Positions 1 to 9,846 of a stretch of DNA of 64,000 nucleotides are shown here, piece by piece. The notes beneath the pieces were generated by a model. The model saw nothing but the letters and a program-made list of their open reading frames with translations, did no database searches and was not told the origin of the DNA. Position numbers and translations under genes: made by a program. The stretch comes from Rahnella aquatilis CIP 78.65 = ATCC 33071 (GTDB taxonomy: Bacteria; Pseudomonadota; Gammaproteobacteria; Enterobacterales; Enterobacteriaceae), in NCBI RefSeq assembly GCF_000241955.1, contig NC_016835.1, positions 1 to 64,000 of the forward strand. Reading direction: 5' to 3'. How positions within the stretch are numbered: the stretch's first letter is position 1; each line of letters begins with the position of its first letter.

Positions 1-87
1 ACAGAAACGGACATCGACCTTATGGGCCTGGGTTTCCTGCAACGGAAATGGCTAAGGGCGGTAGCGTACCCAAAAAAGGAACTCAGC

Positions 88-2739
88 ATGGAACATCAGT
101 CAGCCGTATTACTTCGCCGCTTAAACCCGTATTGCGCCAAAGCACTGGAAGCCGCCGCAACGCTCTGCCAGACCCGCGCTCACAGTGAAATTACCGTCGA
201 GCACTGGCTGCTCAAATTGCTGGAACTGGGCGAAGGTGACATTACCGTACTGGCCCGCCGCTACGAGTGGGATATGGACACCTTATGGCAAAGCCTGCTG
301 GCGCACCTCGACGCCCTGCCTCGTTCCGTGCATTCCCGCCCGCAACTTTCTCAGGATCTACAGGCACTGATGAAAGCGGGCTGGCTCGCAGCGTCACTTC
401 AGGATGACAATCAGAACATCCGCAGCGTCAATCTGCTGGAAGCACTGATAGAGCAGCCGCGCCTGCTGCATTGCGAAGGATTATGGCCGCTGTTCAGCCT
501 GAGCGAAGAGCATATCCGACGCCTTAAACCGGTGCTGGATACATTGTCCGAAGAACGTCCGGAGCTGCAACAACAGGAAAGCCTCAAGCGGATGTCATCG
601 TCGCTCTCCGATAATACTGCCATTTCTAAACATGATGCAGGTATGGGCGGCCAGTCATTAAGCGAAGCGCTGCAGGCCGCACTGGATAAATTTACGCTGG
701 ATGTCACCGCAAAAGCCAAAGCCGGGCAGATTGATCCGGTATTTGGCCGCGACAATGAAATCCGTCAGATGGTCGATATTCTCTCCCGCCGCCGTAAAAA
801 CAACCCGATTCTGGTCGGCGAACCGGGCGTGGGGAAAACCGCACTGGTCGAAGGCCTGGCATTACGCATTGCGGAAGGCAACGTGCCGGACAGCCTCAAA
901 ACCGTTAGTTTGCGCACGCTGGATTTGGGTCTGTTGCAGGCCGGTGCCGGTGTGAAAGGTGAGTTTGAGCAGCGTCTGAAAAATATTATCGATGCCGTGC
1001 AACAGTCGCCAACGCCGGTTCTGCTGTTTATAGATGAAGCCCATACCATTATCGGTGCCGGTAATCAGGCCGGTGGTGCAGATGCCGCTAACCTGCTAAA
1101 ACCGGCCCTTGCCCGTGGCGAGCTGCGCACTATCGCTGCCACCACCTGGTCTGAGTACAAACAGTATTTTGAGCGCGACGCTGCCCTTGAGCGCCGCTTC
1201 CAAATCGTCAAAGTCGATGAGCCGGATGACGAGATGGCCTGCCTGATGCTGCGCGGCCTGAAATCCCGTTACGCTCAACATCATGGCGTCCATATTACTG
1301 ACGAAGCGGTAAAAGCCGCCGTCAGCCTTTCCCGCCGTTATATCACAGGTCGCCAGTTACCCGACAAAGCGGTCGATCTGCTTGATACTGCGTCTGCGCG
1401 CGTGCGCATGAGCCTTGATACTCTGCCTGAAGATCTGATACGTCTGAAAGCGCAAATCACCGCGCTGGAAATGGAAGAACAAGCACTGCTGGAAGATATC
1501 GTGCTGGGCAATAAAACGCACGGCGACCGTCTGGAACAGATTGAACAACAGGCTGACAACTTATGCGAACAGCTTACTGCGCTGAACACTCAGTACCATG
1601 CGGAAAAAAACCTGACACAACAATTGCTGGAGACCCGTCAGGACATCAGCCGTCAGGAAGAAATCGCCAGCCTGCAAGAACAACTGAGTGATTTGCAGGG
1701 CAATACGCCGCTGCTGTCCCTGGACGTTGATGTGCGTACCGTCGCGAACGTGATCGCTGACTGGACCGGCGTGCCGCTCACCAGCCTGCTGAAAGATGAG
1801 CAGACTGATTTACTGCAACTGGAAGATCACCTGAACAAACGCGTCGTCGGGCAGGATCATGTGCTGACCGATATGGCACAGCGTCTGCGCGCCGCTAAAA
1901 CCGGCCTGACATCCGAGAATGGTCCGTTGGGTGTGTTTCTGCTGGTCGGTCCGAGTGGCGTGGGTAAAACCGAGACCGCACTTTCCCTTGCTGACTGTCT
2001 GTTCGGCGGCGAGAAATCCCTCATAACCATCAACCTCAGCGAGTATCAGGAAGCGCATACCGTTTCCCAGCTGAAAGGTTCACCTCCCGGTTATGTCGGT
2101 TACGGTCAGGGCGGCATTCTCACCGAAGCCGTGCGTAAACGCCCCTACAGCGTCGTGCTGCTCGATGAAGTGGAAAAGGCGCACCGCGACGTCATTAACC
2201 TGTTTTATCAGGTATTCGACCGTGGTTTTATGCGCGACGGTGAAGGACGTGAAATCGACTTCCGCAATACCGTGATCCTGATGACCGCCAATCTCGGCAG
2301 CGACCACCTGATGCAACTGCTGGATGAACGGCCGGAAGCCACTGACAGCGATTTACAGGAACTTCTGCGCCCGATCCTGCGCGATCATTTCCAGCCCGCC
2401 CTGCTCGCCCGTTTTCAGACGCTGATTTATCGTCCGCTGAACGCCGTCGCACTGCGCACTATCGTTGAGATGAAACTGGCACAAGTCGCGAAACGTCTGA
2501 ACAAGCACTATGGCCTGACCTGCTCCATCGAAGAAAGTCTGTACAACACGCTGGTCACCGCCTGCCTGCTACCTGACACCGGCGCGCGCAACATCGACAG
2601 CCTGCTAAATCAGCAGATCCTGCCGGTGCTGAGCCAGCAATTGCTGCAACGCAAGGCCGGACAACAGTGCACAACGGCACTGGCACTGGGCTGGGATGAA
2701 GAGGAAGGGATCACACTGGAATTTGACGGAGAAGAGTAA
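88..2739 (+). CDS. clpV: T6SS sheath-disassembly ATPase ClpV/TssH
   Basis: Cytoplasmic AAA+ unfoldase that disassembles the contracted TssB/TssC sheath after firing so that it can be reused. About 883 residues, normal for ClpV. Two nucleotide-binding domains are visible: a first Walker A (GEPGVGKT) with the Walker B LLFIDEAH, a middle coiled-coil domain, and a second Walker A (GPSGVGKT) with [10 protein letters not shown]. The frame is open upstream to base 22, but the ATG at 88 follows an AAGGA ribosome-binding site and gives the usual N-domain beginning [20 protein letters not shown]. In another frame the first bases end with a TAA at 53-55, perhaps the end of the preceding gene. The stop overlaps the next start (TAATG), so translation is probably coupled to vgrG. 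Confidence 0.97.
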   Translation: MEHQSAVLLRRLNPYCAKALEAAATLCQTRAHSEITVEHWLLKLLELGEGDITVLARRYEWDMDTLWQSLLAHLDALPRSVHSRPQLSQDLQALMKAGWLAASLQDDNQNIRSVNLLEALIEQPRLLHCEGLWPLFSLSEEHIRRLKPVLDTLSEERPELQQQESLKRMSSSLSDNTAISKHDAGMGGQSLSEALQAALDKFTLDVTAKAKAGQIDPVFGRDNEIRQMVDILSRRRKNNPILVGEPGVGKTALVEGLALRIAEGNVPDSLKTVSLRTLDLGLLQAGAGVKGEFEQRLKNIIDAVQQSPTPVLLFIDEAHTIIGAGNQAGGADAANLLKPALARGELRTIAATTWSEYKQYFERDAALERRFQIVKVDEPDDEMACLMLRGLKSRYAQHHGVHITDEAVKAAVSLSRRYITGRQLPDKAVDLLDTASARVRMSLDTLPEDLIRLKAQITALEMEEQALLEDIVLGNKTHGDRLEQIEQQADNLCEQLTALNTQYHAEKNLTQQLLETRQDISRQEEIASLQEQLSDLQGNTPLLSLDVDVRTVANVIADWTGVPLTSLLKDEQTDLLQLEDHLNKRVVGQDHVLTDMAQRLRAAKTGLTSENGPLGVFLLVGPSGVGKTETALSLADCLFGGEKSLITINLSEYQEAHTVSQLKGSPPGYVGYGQGGILTEAVRKRPYSVVLLDEVEKAHRDVINLFYQVFDRGFMRDGEGREIDFRNTVILMTANLGSDHLMQLLDERPEATDSDLQELLRPILRDHFQPALLARFQTLIYRPLNAVALRTIVEMKLAQVAKRLNKHYGLTCSIEESLYNTLVTACLLPDTGARNIDSLLNQQILPVLSQQLLQRKAGQQCTTALALGWDEEEGITLEFDGEE

Positions 2740-5126
2740 TGAGTACATCCGATGTTATCAACAGATTGCTCAATCAGTCCCGCTACCGTCTGGACGTTTC
2801 GCAAAGCCCGGCCTTTCTCGACGTGTTGCGCTTCGAAGGGGAAGAGCAACTTAGCAAACCCTTTGAATACATTATTCATGTCACCAGCACGGCCACTGAT
2901 TTAACCGCTGAACAGCTGGTTCTCAAACCGGCTACCTTTACCATGCAGGCTCCTGTGTTTGATATTGCAGGCGTTGCGGAACCGGTCCGCGCTGTACATG
3001 GTGTTATTCAACATTTCTCCCGTATCTCTACGTCAGCGGATCAGACGATTTACCGGCTGGTTTTGGTGCCGCGCGTGGCCTTACTGGACCACACTGCAAA
3101 GTGCGCACTTTATTTAAATCAGTCAGTACAGGAAGTGGTTGAAAAGGTTCTTCGTGCGCACGGTCTGGAAGGCCCGGACTTCGAATTCCAGCTTTCCAGG
3201 TCATACCCGGCACGTGAGCTCATCACCCAATGGCGGGAAACAGATTTAGCTTTCATCCAGCGTTTACTGGCGGAAGTCGGGATCTACTGGCATCTCGAGA
3301 TGGACACCCGCCTTGAGCATGACGTCATCATATTTGCTGACAGCCAGCAACAATATAAATTTGGAATCCGTTTACCCTTACGCAATCAGGCGGGCATGAG
3401 CGACAGCGGTACCGAAAGCGTCTGGGGGCTGAGTACGAAGCATCAGGTCGTCACGCAACAGGTTTCTACCCGTGATTACAACTACCGGGAAGCGTTGAGT
3501 CCGATGGACACCACTGCCAGTGCGGCAGGAAGTGATGAAACCACTATTGGCGAGGTTTACCAGTACGCGGAGCCTTTTCTGCAATCCGGATCAGAAGACG
3601 GGGTAGAAACCGGTGCATTTTATGCCCGCCTGCGTCATGAACGCATTCTGAATGCTCAGAAGAGCGTCACCGGTCACAGCAGTTGCCCGCATCTGGCACC
3701 GGGTCAGGTGCTGGAAGTCGATGGCACACTTCCTGCTGTGTTAAATGAAGGCATCCTGCTGACGGGGATAAAAACCTACGGTTCGCGCAAGAGTCGTTTT
3801 ACCGCGCATCTGACCGGTCAGCCTTACAGTGAAACCGTCTGCTTCCGCCCTGCTCTGCCGCAGCGCCCGGTTATCGCCGGTACCCTTCCTGCCCGGGTAG
3901 AAAGCACCACCAAAGGCGATATCTATTCCTGGCTGGATAATCAGGGCAGATACCGCGTGAAACTCGATTTTGACCGCGACGAACAGGAACAGGGCTACGC
4001 CTATCTCTGGCTGCGGATGGCAAAACCTTATGCCGGTGATACCTACGGCTGGCACGCGCCTTTAATCGATGGCACTGAAGTCGCTATCGCTTTCGATTCC
4101 GGCGACTGTGACCGGCCTTATATCGCGTATGCCCTGCATGATTCAGCACACAGTGACCACGTCACCGACGATAACCATACGCGCAACGTTCTGCGCACTC
4201 CGTCTTTCAACAAGCTGCGGATGGAAGACAAACGCTCAGAGGAACACATCAAGCTTGCCACCGAGTTTGGCAAAACGCAGCTGAACATGGGGCATCTGGT
4301 GGATGCGGGACGCGCACAACGCGGTGCCGGCTTTGAAATCAGAACAGATGAACACGGCGTGATGCGTGCGGGAAAAGGAATATTTGTCAGTGCAGAAGAA
4401 CAACTGAAGGCACAGGGAAAAGTGCTGGATATGGATCCGGCCCTCGGTCAAATCCATCAGGCCAACAATGAGATGCAGGCTCTGAGTGACGCCGCCACAC
4501 AGGCTACCGCGCTGGCATCAGATATTCAAAAGCAGCTCAGCTTTGTCGATAACCGTCTGACGCAGTTGCAGTCCGCCGCCATTTTAGCCAGCGCCCCGAT
4601 GGGTGTGGCTCTTACCAGCGGTGAACATTTACAGCTGGCAGCCAGACAGAACCTGATGGTGAACGCCGGTAACAATGCCGACGTCGGCGTCATGAAAAAC
4701 CTGTTCATCGGTGCGGGAGAAGCGATGAGCATGTTTGTGCATAAACAGGATGCCACGCTGATTGCCAATCAGGGACAGGTCACTATCCAGGCGCAAAACA
4801 ACGTCATGTCCCTGACTGCCAGACAAACCCTGACCATCACCAGCTCGGACGATGAAATCATCATCACTACCCCGAAAAAAATGACCCTCAACGGCGGCGG
4901 CTCTTACCTGACGCTGGAGGCCAGCAAAATCGAGCACGGGTCTTCCGGGGATATGACAATTAAGTGCACGAACTACCTGGTGCCGATGGTGGGGGCAGTA
5001 TTGGGTTATCACGTACCCAGCTTTAGTAAGGTGAACTTGTCTCTGAACTCCCCGAACGATCAGAGCAAGCCGGATGAGCAGAATGAGCAGGACAGCCAGA
5101 ATACCGGTAATCCTGCCTCTGAATAA
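2739..5126 (+). CDS. vgrG: T6SS spike protein VgrG (TssI), first copy
   Basis: Trimeric spike at the tip of the Hcp tube, 795 residues. The order is the usual one: a gp27-like base, a gp5 OB-fold region (around LPARVESTTKGDIYSW), the HTRNVLRTPS stretch, then a DUF2345 beta-helix containing LTSGEHLQLAARQNLMVNAG and NGGGSYLTLEASKIEHGSSG. The tail after the needle is short, polar and rich in Gln/Asn/Glu, with no toxin domain, so this VgrG probably carries cargo rather than acting as an effector itself. The start overlaps the clpV stop by one base, and the cargo effector begins 16 bases after the stop. Bases 4821-4995 recur at 8940-9114. Confidence 0.96.
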   Translation: MSTSDVINRLLNQSRYRLDVSQSPAFLDVLRFEGEEQLSKPFEYIIHVTSTATDLTAEQLVLKPATFTMQAPVFDIAGVAEPVRAVHGVIQHFSRISTSADQTIYRLVLVPRVALLDHTAKCALYLNQSVQEVVEKVLRAHGLEGPDFEFQLSRSYPARELITQWRETDLAFIQRLLAEVGIYWHLEMDTRLEHDVIIFADSQQQYKFGIRLPLRNQAGMSDSGTESVWGLSTKHQVVTQQVSTRDYNYREALSPMDTTASAAGSDETTIGEVYQYAEPFLQSGSEDGVETGAFYARLRHERILNAQKSVTGHSSCPHLAPGQVLEVDGTLPAVLNEGILLTGIKTYGSRKSRFTAHLTGQPYSETVCFRPALPQRPVIAGTLPARVESTTKGDIYSWLDNQGRYRVKLDFDRDEQEQGYAYLWLRMAKPYAGDTYGWHAPLIDGTEVAIAFDSGDCDRPYIAYALHDSAHSDHVTDDNHTRNVLRTPSFNKLRMEDKRSEEHIKLATEFGKTQLNMGHLVDAGRAQRGAGFEIRTDEHGVMRAGKGIFVSAEEQLKAQGKVLDMDPALGQIHQANNEMQALSDAATQATALASDIQKQLSFVDNRLTQLQSAAILASAPMGVALTSGEHLQLAARQNLMVNAGNNADVGVMKNLFIGAGEAMSMFVHKQDATLIANQGQVTIQAQNNVMSLTARQTLTITSSDDEIIITTPKKMTLNGGGSYLTLEASKIEHGSSGDMTIKCTNYLVPMVGAVLGYHVPSFSKVNLSLNSPNDQSKPDEQNEQDSQNTGNPASE

Positions 5127-5142
5127 CAAGGAGCTGTTAACC

Positions 5143-7794
5143 ATGGCTGAAACAACGTCGCCCGTCATCCCTAAAATTAGTTTTCCGGTTCCTGCCGGTG
5201 CCACCGGTACTGAGTTTTCCACCGCCGCCGACCTGCTGCAGAGACTGGACAGAGAGGCTTCCGGCCTGTATCTGGTCGGGGGTAAAGGCATGTGGCACGG
5301 CGGTATTCATATCACCGATACCACCGCGCCCTGGTGTGCACTGACGGGCAATGCTCCACCAGAGCTGACTTACGCACCTACTCCCCATAAAGGGGAGCAA
5401 CACCTGCGCTGTATGGCCGACGGTGATATCGTCGCGTTCCGCGTATGCAAGGAGTACCCGACCATCCCCTGGGAAAAAGGGACGCTTTATCTCTCCGGCT
5501 CTTTTGTCCTGGTGCGCCATTATGTTCAGCCAGGCACCACAGCAGCCAGCGGTCTGACGTTTTATACGCTGTATATGCATCTTGCCCCCTTCTCTGCCTA
5601 TGCGTCGCAGACCGGCCCGCGGCAGCGAACCACCAAAGGCGGCGTTAAGTTTTATCTCACAAAAGAAGATGTTGCCTCAAATAAGGTGGCCGGAAAATTT
5701 TCCGCCGGAAACGTCGTCACACTGTGTGATGAAACAATGGTCAGGCGCAGTGATAACCATCAGTTCAGCCAGGTCAAAATGCAGGATGGCAGGCTGGTAT
5801 GGACCGTTTCCGACGGCGGTTTTCTGAAAATGGCCGACAGCACCGGAGCAAGCCCCCCGCCCTGGTGGAGCCAGTGCTCACCGGCTTATCCCGTGACACC
5901 TTCAACGGCGGCGGTATACAAAAACAAAACGGCCCTGAATTACTACCGCTGCAGTGAAGATGTGACGTTCGAAACCGTTGTCAGCGGACAGAACAAAAAA
6001 TGGGGAAAACCGGCCGGTAAGCTGCTTCCTGTCAACACGCCCATGACCATGGAAACCGATAATGCCGCACAGACAATAACCCGCCCCGATAAGCGGGTAT
6101 TTAAACTGATGACCATGACCGCTGACGTCGCAGGCACGCCGCTCAAACGCGGTGAGCGCGTCTGGGTCGTCGCCGACGGCGGGAACCTCGAGGCCGTTGC
6201 CGCGCAGTCGGGCTCATCACCAAAATTTGACGAGGTGATAACTGACCAGACAATTCCGGTTCAGGCCGGTGCGGCGCTCGGTCACCTAGGGTTCTTTCAG
6301 ATACCCACCGAGACCGGCTTCCGCTCGCGCTATATGGTGCACATTGAATGTCTGACGAGCGACAGCAAAGTGGCCAGTTTTCTCACCAATCCGGAAGCCG
6401 CCGGTCGCGAGAGTCCTGCCTTCCTGAAATATCCGGCAGACGCGAAGCTTTTCAGTAAAGATGCAAAAGGTGCTATGGCAGAAAGCACGCGCAAAACAAA
6501 AGCACCGGGAATACTGACATTGTCTAACGTACCGGCAGTGTCTGCAGACGGAATACCCACACATTATCAGATACGCCCGGAGGGTGGTTTTCTGGCCGCA
6601 GCTTCCGTCGAAGTGCTGTCACAATTTGACCTCGGCAAGCTCGGTTTTTCTATCATCAAAGACGACCCCGAAAGTTTTCAGTTGCTCGACGCCGAGAACC
6701 AGCCGCAGAACGTGGTAAAAGGGATTTTTGAAAAACTCAAAGCCGCGGCAGAGGATGACCCGGTGTTCAGCAACGTGCTGGCCAGCCACAAATACAAACA
6801 GCTGCTCGATGTTATCGACCAGAACCATGACGGGTATTACTCCGTCGACGAATACCGCAATGCCGTGCATAACCCGGCCTATCGCGACCGGCTTTATCAG
6901 CTGATAGTGCAGCACCCCAGCGAATGGTATTACGAGAAAACGGACGGTAAGTGGACTAAATATCTGGAAAAATTAGAACCCGATGCCTCGAAGTGGAAGA
7001 AATACACCGAGGCCTTTCTGGATAAGATGATCTGGATGAAGAAAGTCGCGGGCATGGGCCCAGCACCCTGGCATATGCATCCAGTGATGTTTATGGGGAA
7101 TTTAGTTGGTAAGCAAGAGTTAATTCGAGTCGATGAATTTATGGCGGGATATGAAAAGTTACATTCCTCATTCGCCCCTAATACTCCCCCATTAAAATCA
7201 GTCTCTAAAGAAAATCTGAGGAAAATAGTAAACCGATTAAATTCCTTTTATGCTGAACAAATTGAGTATAAACCTAACTTATATAAGCTGGCATACATGC
7301 TAGCCACAACCAGGCATGAAACATATCACTTTACAGATCAGGAGTACTTTAGCGAGCAACCAGAGGTGGGCAATGAAGCATATTTTAACAAGTATGACCC
7401 TATAAGAGCAGATACACAAATCAGAAAGGATGCAGCGAAGGCAAATGAGAATACAGTAGAAGGAGATGGATTTAAATATCGAGGTCGTGGCTGTGTACAC
7501 TTAACATGGAAGATAAATTACCGAAAAGCGATGGTTAAATACGGAGTTAATTTCGTTGCAACTCCGGATCTTGCAGGAGATTTTAACTATGCTGTCCCAA
7601 TAATGATCTGGGGCATGGAAAATGGTGTATTTACAGGAAGAAAACTTTCAAGTTACATTAATGAAACCACTATTGATTACCTGAATGCTAGGAAAATAAT
7701 CAATGGAAATGATCAAAAATCACTAATAGCTTCATACGCCGAAAAATTTCAACTTATCTTAGAAGAAACATCTTCTGCCCCACAAGGATTTTAG
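5143..7794 (+). CDS. T6SS cargo effector: M23-like module, EF-hand, GH19-like lysozyme tip (E1)
   Basis: 883 residues. The ATG at 5143 follows CAAGGAG; an upstream in-frame start lies inside vgrG and is unlikely. Residues 1 to about 430 resemble an M23 (LytM) fold: WHGGIH (His52, His56), a lone His in LYMHLAP (His146) and VHIE (His400). The canonical Asp of HxxxD is His and the first His of HxH is Val or Met, so catalysis is doubtful although metal binding is possible. Residues 559-570 form a perfect EF-hand loop, DQNHDGYYSVDE. From about 653 the tip is GH19-like (chitinase/endolysin fold), with RHETYHF (Glu726) and YRGRGCVHLTW. I infer delivery by VgrG and attack on peptidoglycan in the prey periplasm. 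The tip is AT-rich and unlike the rest of the gene. The conserved part recurs in three partial copies downstream. Confidence 0.85.
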   Translation: MAETTSPVIPKISFPVPAGATGTEFSTAADLLQRLDREASGLYLVGGKGMWHGGIHITDTTAPWCALTGNAPPELTYAPTPHKGEQHLRCMADGDIVAFRVCKEYPTIPWEKGTLYLSGSFVLVRHYVQPGTTAASGLTFYTLYMHLAPFSAYASQTGPRQRTTKGGVKFYLTKEDVASNKVAGKFSAGNVVTLCDETMVRRSDNHQFSQVKMQDGRLVWTVSDGGFLKMADSTGASPPPWWSQCSPAYPVTPSTAAVYKNKTALNYYRCSEDVTFETVVSGQNKKWGKPAGKLLPVNTPMTMETDNAAQTITRPDKRVFKLMTMTADVAGTPLKRGERVWVVADGGNLEAVAAQSGSSPKFDEVITDQTIPVQAGAALGHLGFFQIPTETGFRSRYMVHIECLTSDSKVASFLTNPEAAGRESPAFLKYPADAKLFSKDAKGAMAESTRKTKAPGILTLSNVPAVSADGIPTHYQIRPEGGFLAAASVEVLSQFDLGKLGFSIIKDDPESFQLLDAENQPQNVVKGIFEKLKAAAEDDPVFSNVLASHKYKQLLDVIDQNHDGYYSVDEYRNAVHNPAYRDRLYQLIVQHPSEWYYEKTDGKWTKYLEKLEPDASKWKKYTEAFLDKMIWMKKVAGMGPAPWHMHPVMFMGNLVGKQELIRVDEFMAGYEKLHSSFAPNTPPLKSVSKENLRKIVNRLNSFYAEQIEYKPNLYKLAYMLATTRHETYHFTDQEYFSEQPEVGNEAYFNKYDPIRADTQIRKDAAKANENTVEGDGFKYRGRGCVHLTWKINYRKAMVKYGVNFVATPDLAGDFNYAVPIMIWGMENGVFTGRKLSSYINETTIDYLNARKIINGNDQKSLIASYAEKFQLILEETSSAPQGF

Positions 7795-7795
7795 T

Positions 7796-8731
7796 ATGCT
7801 CAAAATAATCCTCAGTTCAATTCTTCTTATGGTTTTTCAATTTTCCTATGCTGCGAATTCTCCTGTCTCCTATGGTTATGATAAAGATCATAAACAAATT
7901 TATGCAAAAATCGGCAGCGATAAAAAAACACTGTACTTTGAAGAAAACTATACTGGTAACCCGATAGTTATGTTTAGCTTCTTCAATGGCAATCCGTCAA
8001 TCGTTCTCTCCGGTCGTTCGGTAAATGATTATACAGCATATGCAACGCTGAATTACATTAACGATACATTTAGCATCGATTGCATTTATATTGACATGAA
8101 GAGTAAAGAAAATGGAATTTCATCGAAAAACGGCATTTGTGGATTGGATAAAAAAATCACTGATGAGTATCAAGATGTTATTGAGGGTTTCGTTGAAGAC
8201 AAAGGAAATCGCATAAATAATATAGAAACCTCTTATGTTATAAATGGAGGAACAAAAAAACTACCAATTTTAATTTTTAGGAATAATGATAATTTTTTAT
8301 ATCAACTCTATAAAAATAAAAATGATTTCCTAAATGATAAATATTCGATATTATCGATTTCAAATAAAACAACATGTCAATCTTATGAAGGAACTGTTTG
8401 GGTTGTTGAGAACTTTTCAAATAAAGGTTTGCCACAGGTTTTAAACGAAATCACAAAGAATGGAGTTGTGTTTTTAGAGGATGCCATTACAAATTCGCAT
8501 AGACCTTCTGAAGAAGGTAGTTGCCAATCATTCCAGATGTTTAGCGTTAAATCTGAAAAGTCATTTTTTTATAACGAGAATAATGAAATTAAAAAATCAT
8601 ATTTGGTGCATGGGGACTTTGTTAACTTACTGAATATGAGTGAAGGAGAAAAATGGTGTGAAATAAGTTATCTTAATAAGGCTAATAAAAAAGTTAATGG
8701 TAGGGTTTTGTGTGCAACATTAAAACTTTAA
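7796..8731 (+). CDS. Putative periplasmic immunity protein for E1 tip
   Basis: 311 residues beginning with a Sec-type signal peptide (MLKIILSSILLMVFQFSYA, then AN). It starts one base after the E1 stop, the usual effector-immunity spacing. I recognise no family. The mature part is rich in Lys, Asn, Tyr and Ser, has several Cys that could form disulfides, and is AT-rich like the E1 tip. Export to the periplasm fits protection against a peptidoglycan hydrolase that acts there. The function is inferred from position and signal peptide only. Confidence 0.65.
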   Translation: MLKIILSSILLMVFQFSYAANSPVSYGYDKDHKQIYAKIGSDKKTLYFEENYTGNPIVMFSFFNGNPSIVLSGRSVNDYTAYATLNYINDTFSIDCIYIDMKSKENGISSKNGICGLDKKITDEYQDVIEGFVEDKGNRINNIETSYVINGGTKKLPILIFRNNDNFLYQLYKNKNDFLNDKYSILSISNKTTCQSYEGTVWVVENFSNKGLPQVLNEITKNGVVFLEDAITNSHRPSEEGSCQSFQMFSVKSEKSFFYNENNEIKKSYLVHGDFVNLLNMSEGEKWCEISYLNKANKKVNGRVLCATLKL

Positions 8732-8745
8732 CTTCACAACATTAA

Positions 8746-8782
8746 TTCCCCACCCATACATGGCGGAATTTTCCCCACCCAT
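8746..8782. repeat. Short direct repeat TTCCCCACCCAT (x2)
   Basis: The 12-mer TTCCCCACCCAT occurs at 8746-8757 and again at 8771-8782, 25 bases apart, in the gap after the first immunity gene. Tandem CCCCACC-type motifs are seen at ends of some IS21-family elements, so this may be a trace of a lost element. No transposase or target duplication is visible. Confidence 0.35.
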
Positions 8783-8844
8783 TCATTCAGTGGATTGTGA
8801 GATAATGTCCCACGAGATAGACTTTAAGTGAAGAGATGGCTTGC

Positions 8845-8940
8845 ATGATAGAAACTAAATTTATTATATGTGTTTCCATATCACTCTTGCCAATAATGAG
8901 TTACGGGGGATTTAATAAACCTGAGAGCAATGAACTACAA
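8845..8940 (+). pseudogene. 5' remnant of an exported (immunity-like) protein
   Basis: The ATG at 8845 (or the in-frame ATG at 8836) opens a frame with a hydrophobic signal-peptide-like start (METKFIICVSISLLPIMSYG-like, with Ile after Met). It runs about 32 codons and then passes out of frame into the vgrG fragment that starts at 8940. It looks like the beginning of another periplasmic immunity gene cut by recombination. It is too short for a family assignment. Confidence 0.4.
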
Positions 8941-9200
8941 GACAAACCCTGTCCATCACCAGCTCGGATGATGAAATTATCATTACCACTCCGAAAAAAC
9001 TGACCCTCAACGGCGGCGGCTCTTATCTGACGCTGGAGGCCAGCAAAATCGAGCACGGGTCTTCCGGGGATATGACAATTAAGTGCACGAACCACCTGGT
9101 GCCGATGGTGGGAGCTTCAAAACCAAGCGATACACCTAAATTTCCTATTGTCACGATGGAAAACTTGACTGAAGAGGATGGGAAGGATTTTTCTGGATAA
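8940..9200 (+). pseudogene. 3' end of a vgrG (DUF2345 tail), orphan fragment
   Basis: Bases 8940-9114 match vgrG 4821-4995 with scattered mismatches and no indel (constant offset 4119). They encode the same stretch, including NGGGSYLTLEASKIEHGSSG. The reading frame then continues into a different tail (SKPSDTPKFPIV...) and stops at 9198-9200. There is no start and no upstream vgrG body. This is the last part of another vgrG with its own tail, and it precedes its own immunity and effector genes (9315 and 9847). It could recombine with the complete vgrG. Confidence 0.8.
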
Positions 9201-9314
9201 GGCTAAGCTGCTCGAGAGATGTCAGTGTTTGACTTGCTGTGTAAAAAGAATGGGTAAAAGCATGTTGACTCGAAGTAACATGAAAATAAGTTGAACATAC
9301 TTCGTGAGGTATAA

Positions 9315-9830
9315 ATGAAAAACAAAACCATTTGGAAATCATTCTTATATTTATCAATGCTAATCCTATTACCATTCGGCGTTAATGCATCTGCTAATAT
9401 AAAAGAAGATCCCGTAAAAATAACACAATCATTTTATACACAATATATGCAGTTGTATTTCAAAATTGTCCCACCTGAAGCCCCTGCATTTAAAAAATTA
9501 ATGCAGAATAATATTACGCCAAGCTTTTTGAAAAAAATAAAAAGTGCAAAAATTTGCCAGGAAGGAAAAGACCCCGTTTGCACAATCGAAGAGGTTAGGC
9601 CAAAAGATGGGTATGTTTATATTATAAGGGCTCAAGATGCCTACGATGACTGGACACATGTCATTGTAGAACCGATAAAAATCAGTTCAGGCTTATCGGT
9701 TGTAAAGGTTTCACTAGGAGGACTCCATGAAAAGGCCCATGTCCTGACGGTCTCGCTTAAAAAAATCAATACGCACTGGAAAATAGACTCTGTATCCGAT
9801 CTTAGTCCTGCTAAATATCGCTTTCAATAA
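9315..9830 (+). CDS. Putative exported immunity protein, DUF3828-like
   Basis: 171 residues with a signal peptide (hydrophobic stretch ending VNASA). The mature part contains a pattern like KITQSFYTQYMQLYF followed by a beta-rich C-terminus ending in a lysine/tryptophan segment (LKKINTHWKIDSV). This resembles small DUF3828-type periplasmic proteins, some of which pair with T6SS amidases. It lies between the orphan vgrG tail and the amidase effector. It could therefore protect against that amidase (immunity upstream of effector, a less common order) or be left from a lost effector. The family call is tentative. Confidence 0.5.
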   Translation: MKNKTIWKSFLYLSMLILLPFGVNASANIKEDPVKITQSFYTQYMQLYFKIVPPEAPAFKKLMQNNITPSFLKKIKSAKICQEGKDPVCTIEEVRPKDGYVYIIRAQDAYDDWTHVIVEPIKISSGLSVVKVSLGGLHEKAHVLTVSLKKINTHWKIDSVSDLSPAKYRFQ

Positions 9831-9846
9831 CTGAGTAATATCTACT

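Noticed and set aside
4629..5291. 220-residue minus-strand frame over the end of vgrG and start of E1
   Set aside because: Crosses two well-supported plus-strand genes and has no recognisable family.
7100..7794. GH19-like tips as prophage endolysins
   Set aside because: They are fused in frame to the cargo module behind vgrG and are followed by exported immunity genes rather than holin or spanin genes; no other phage genes are present.
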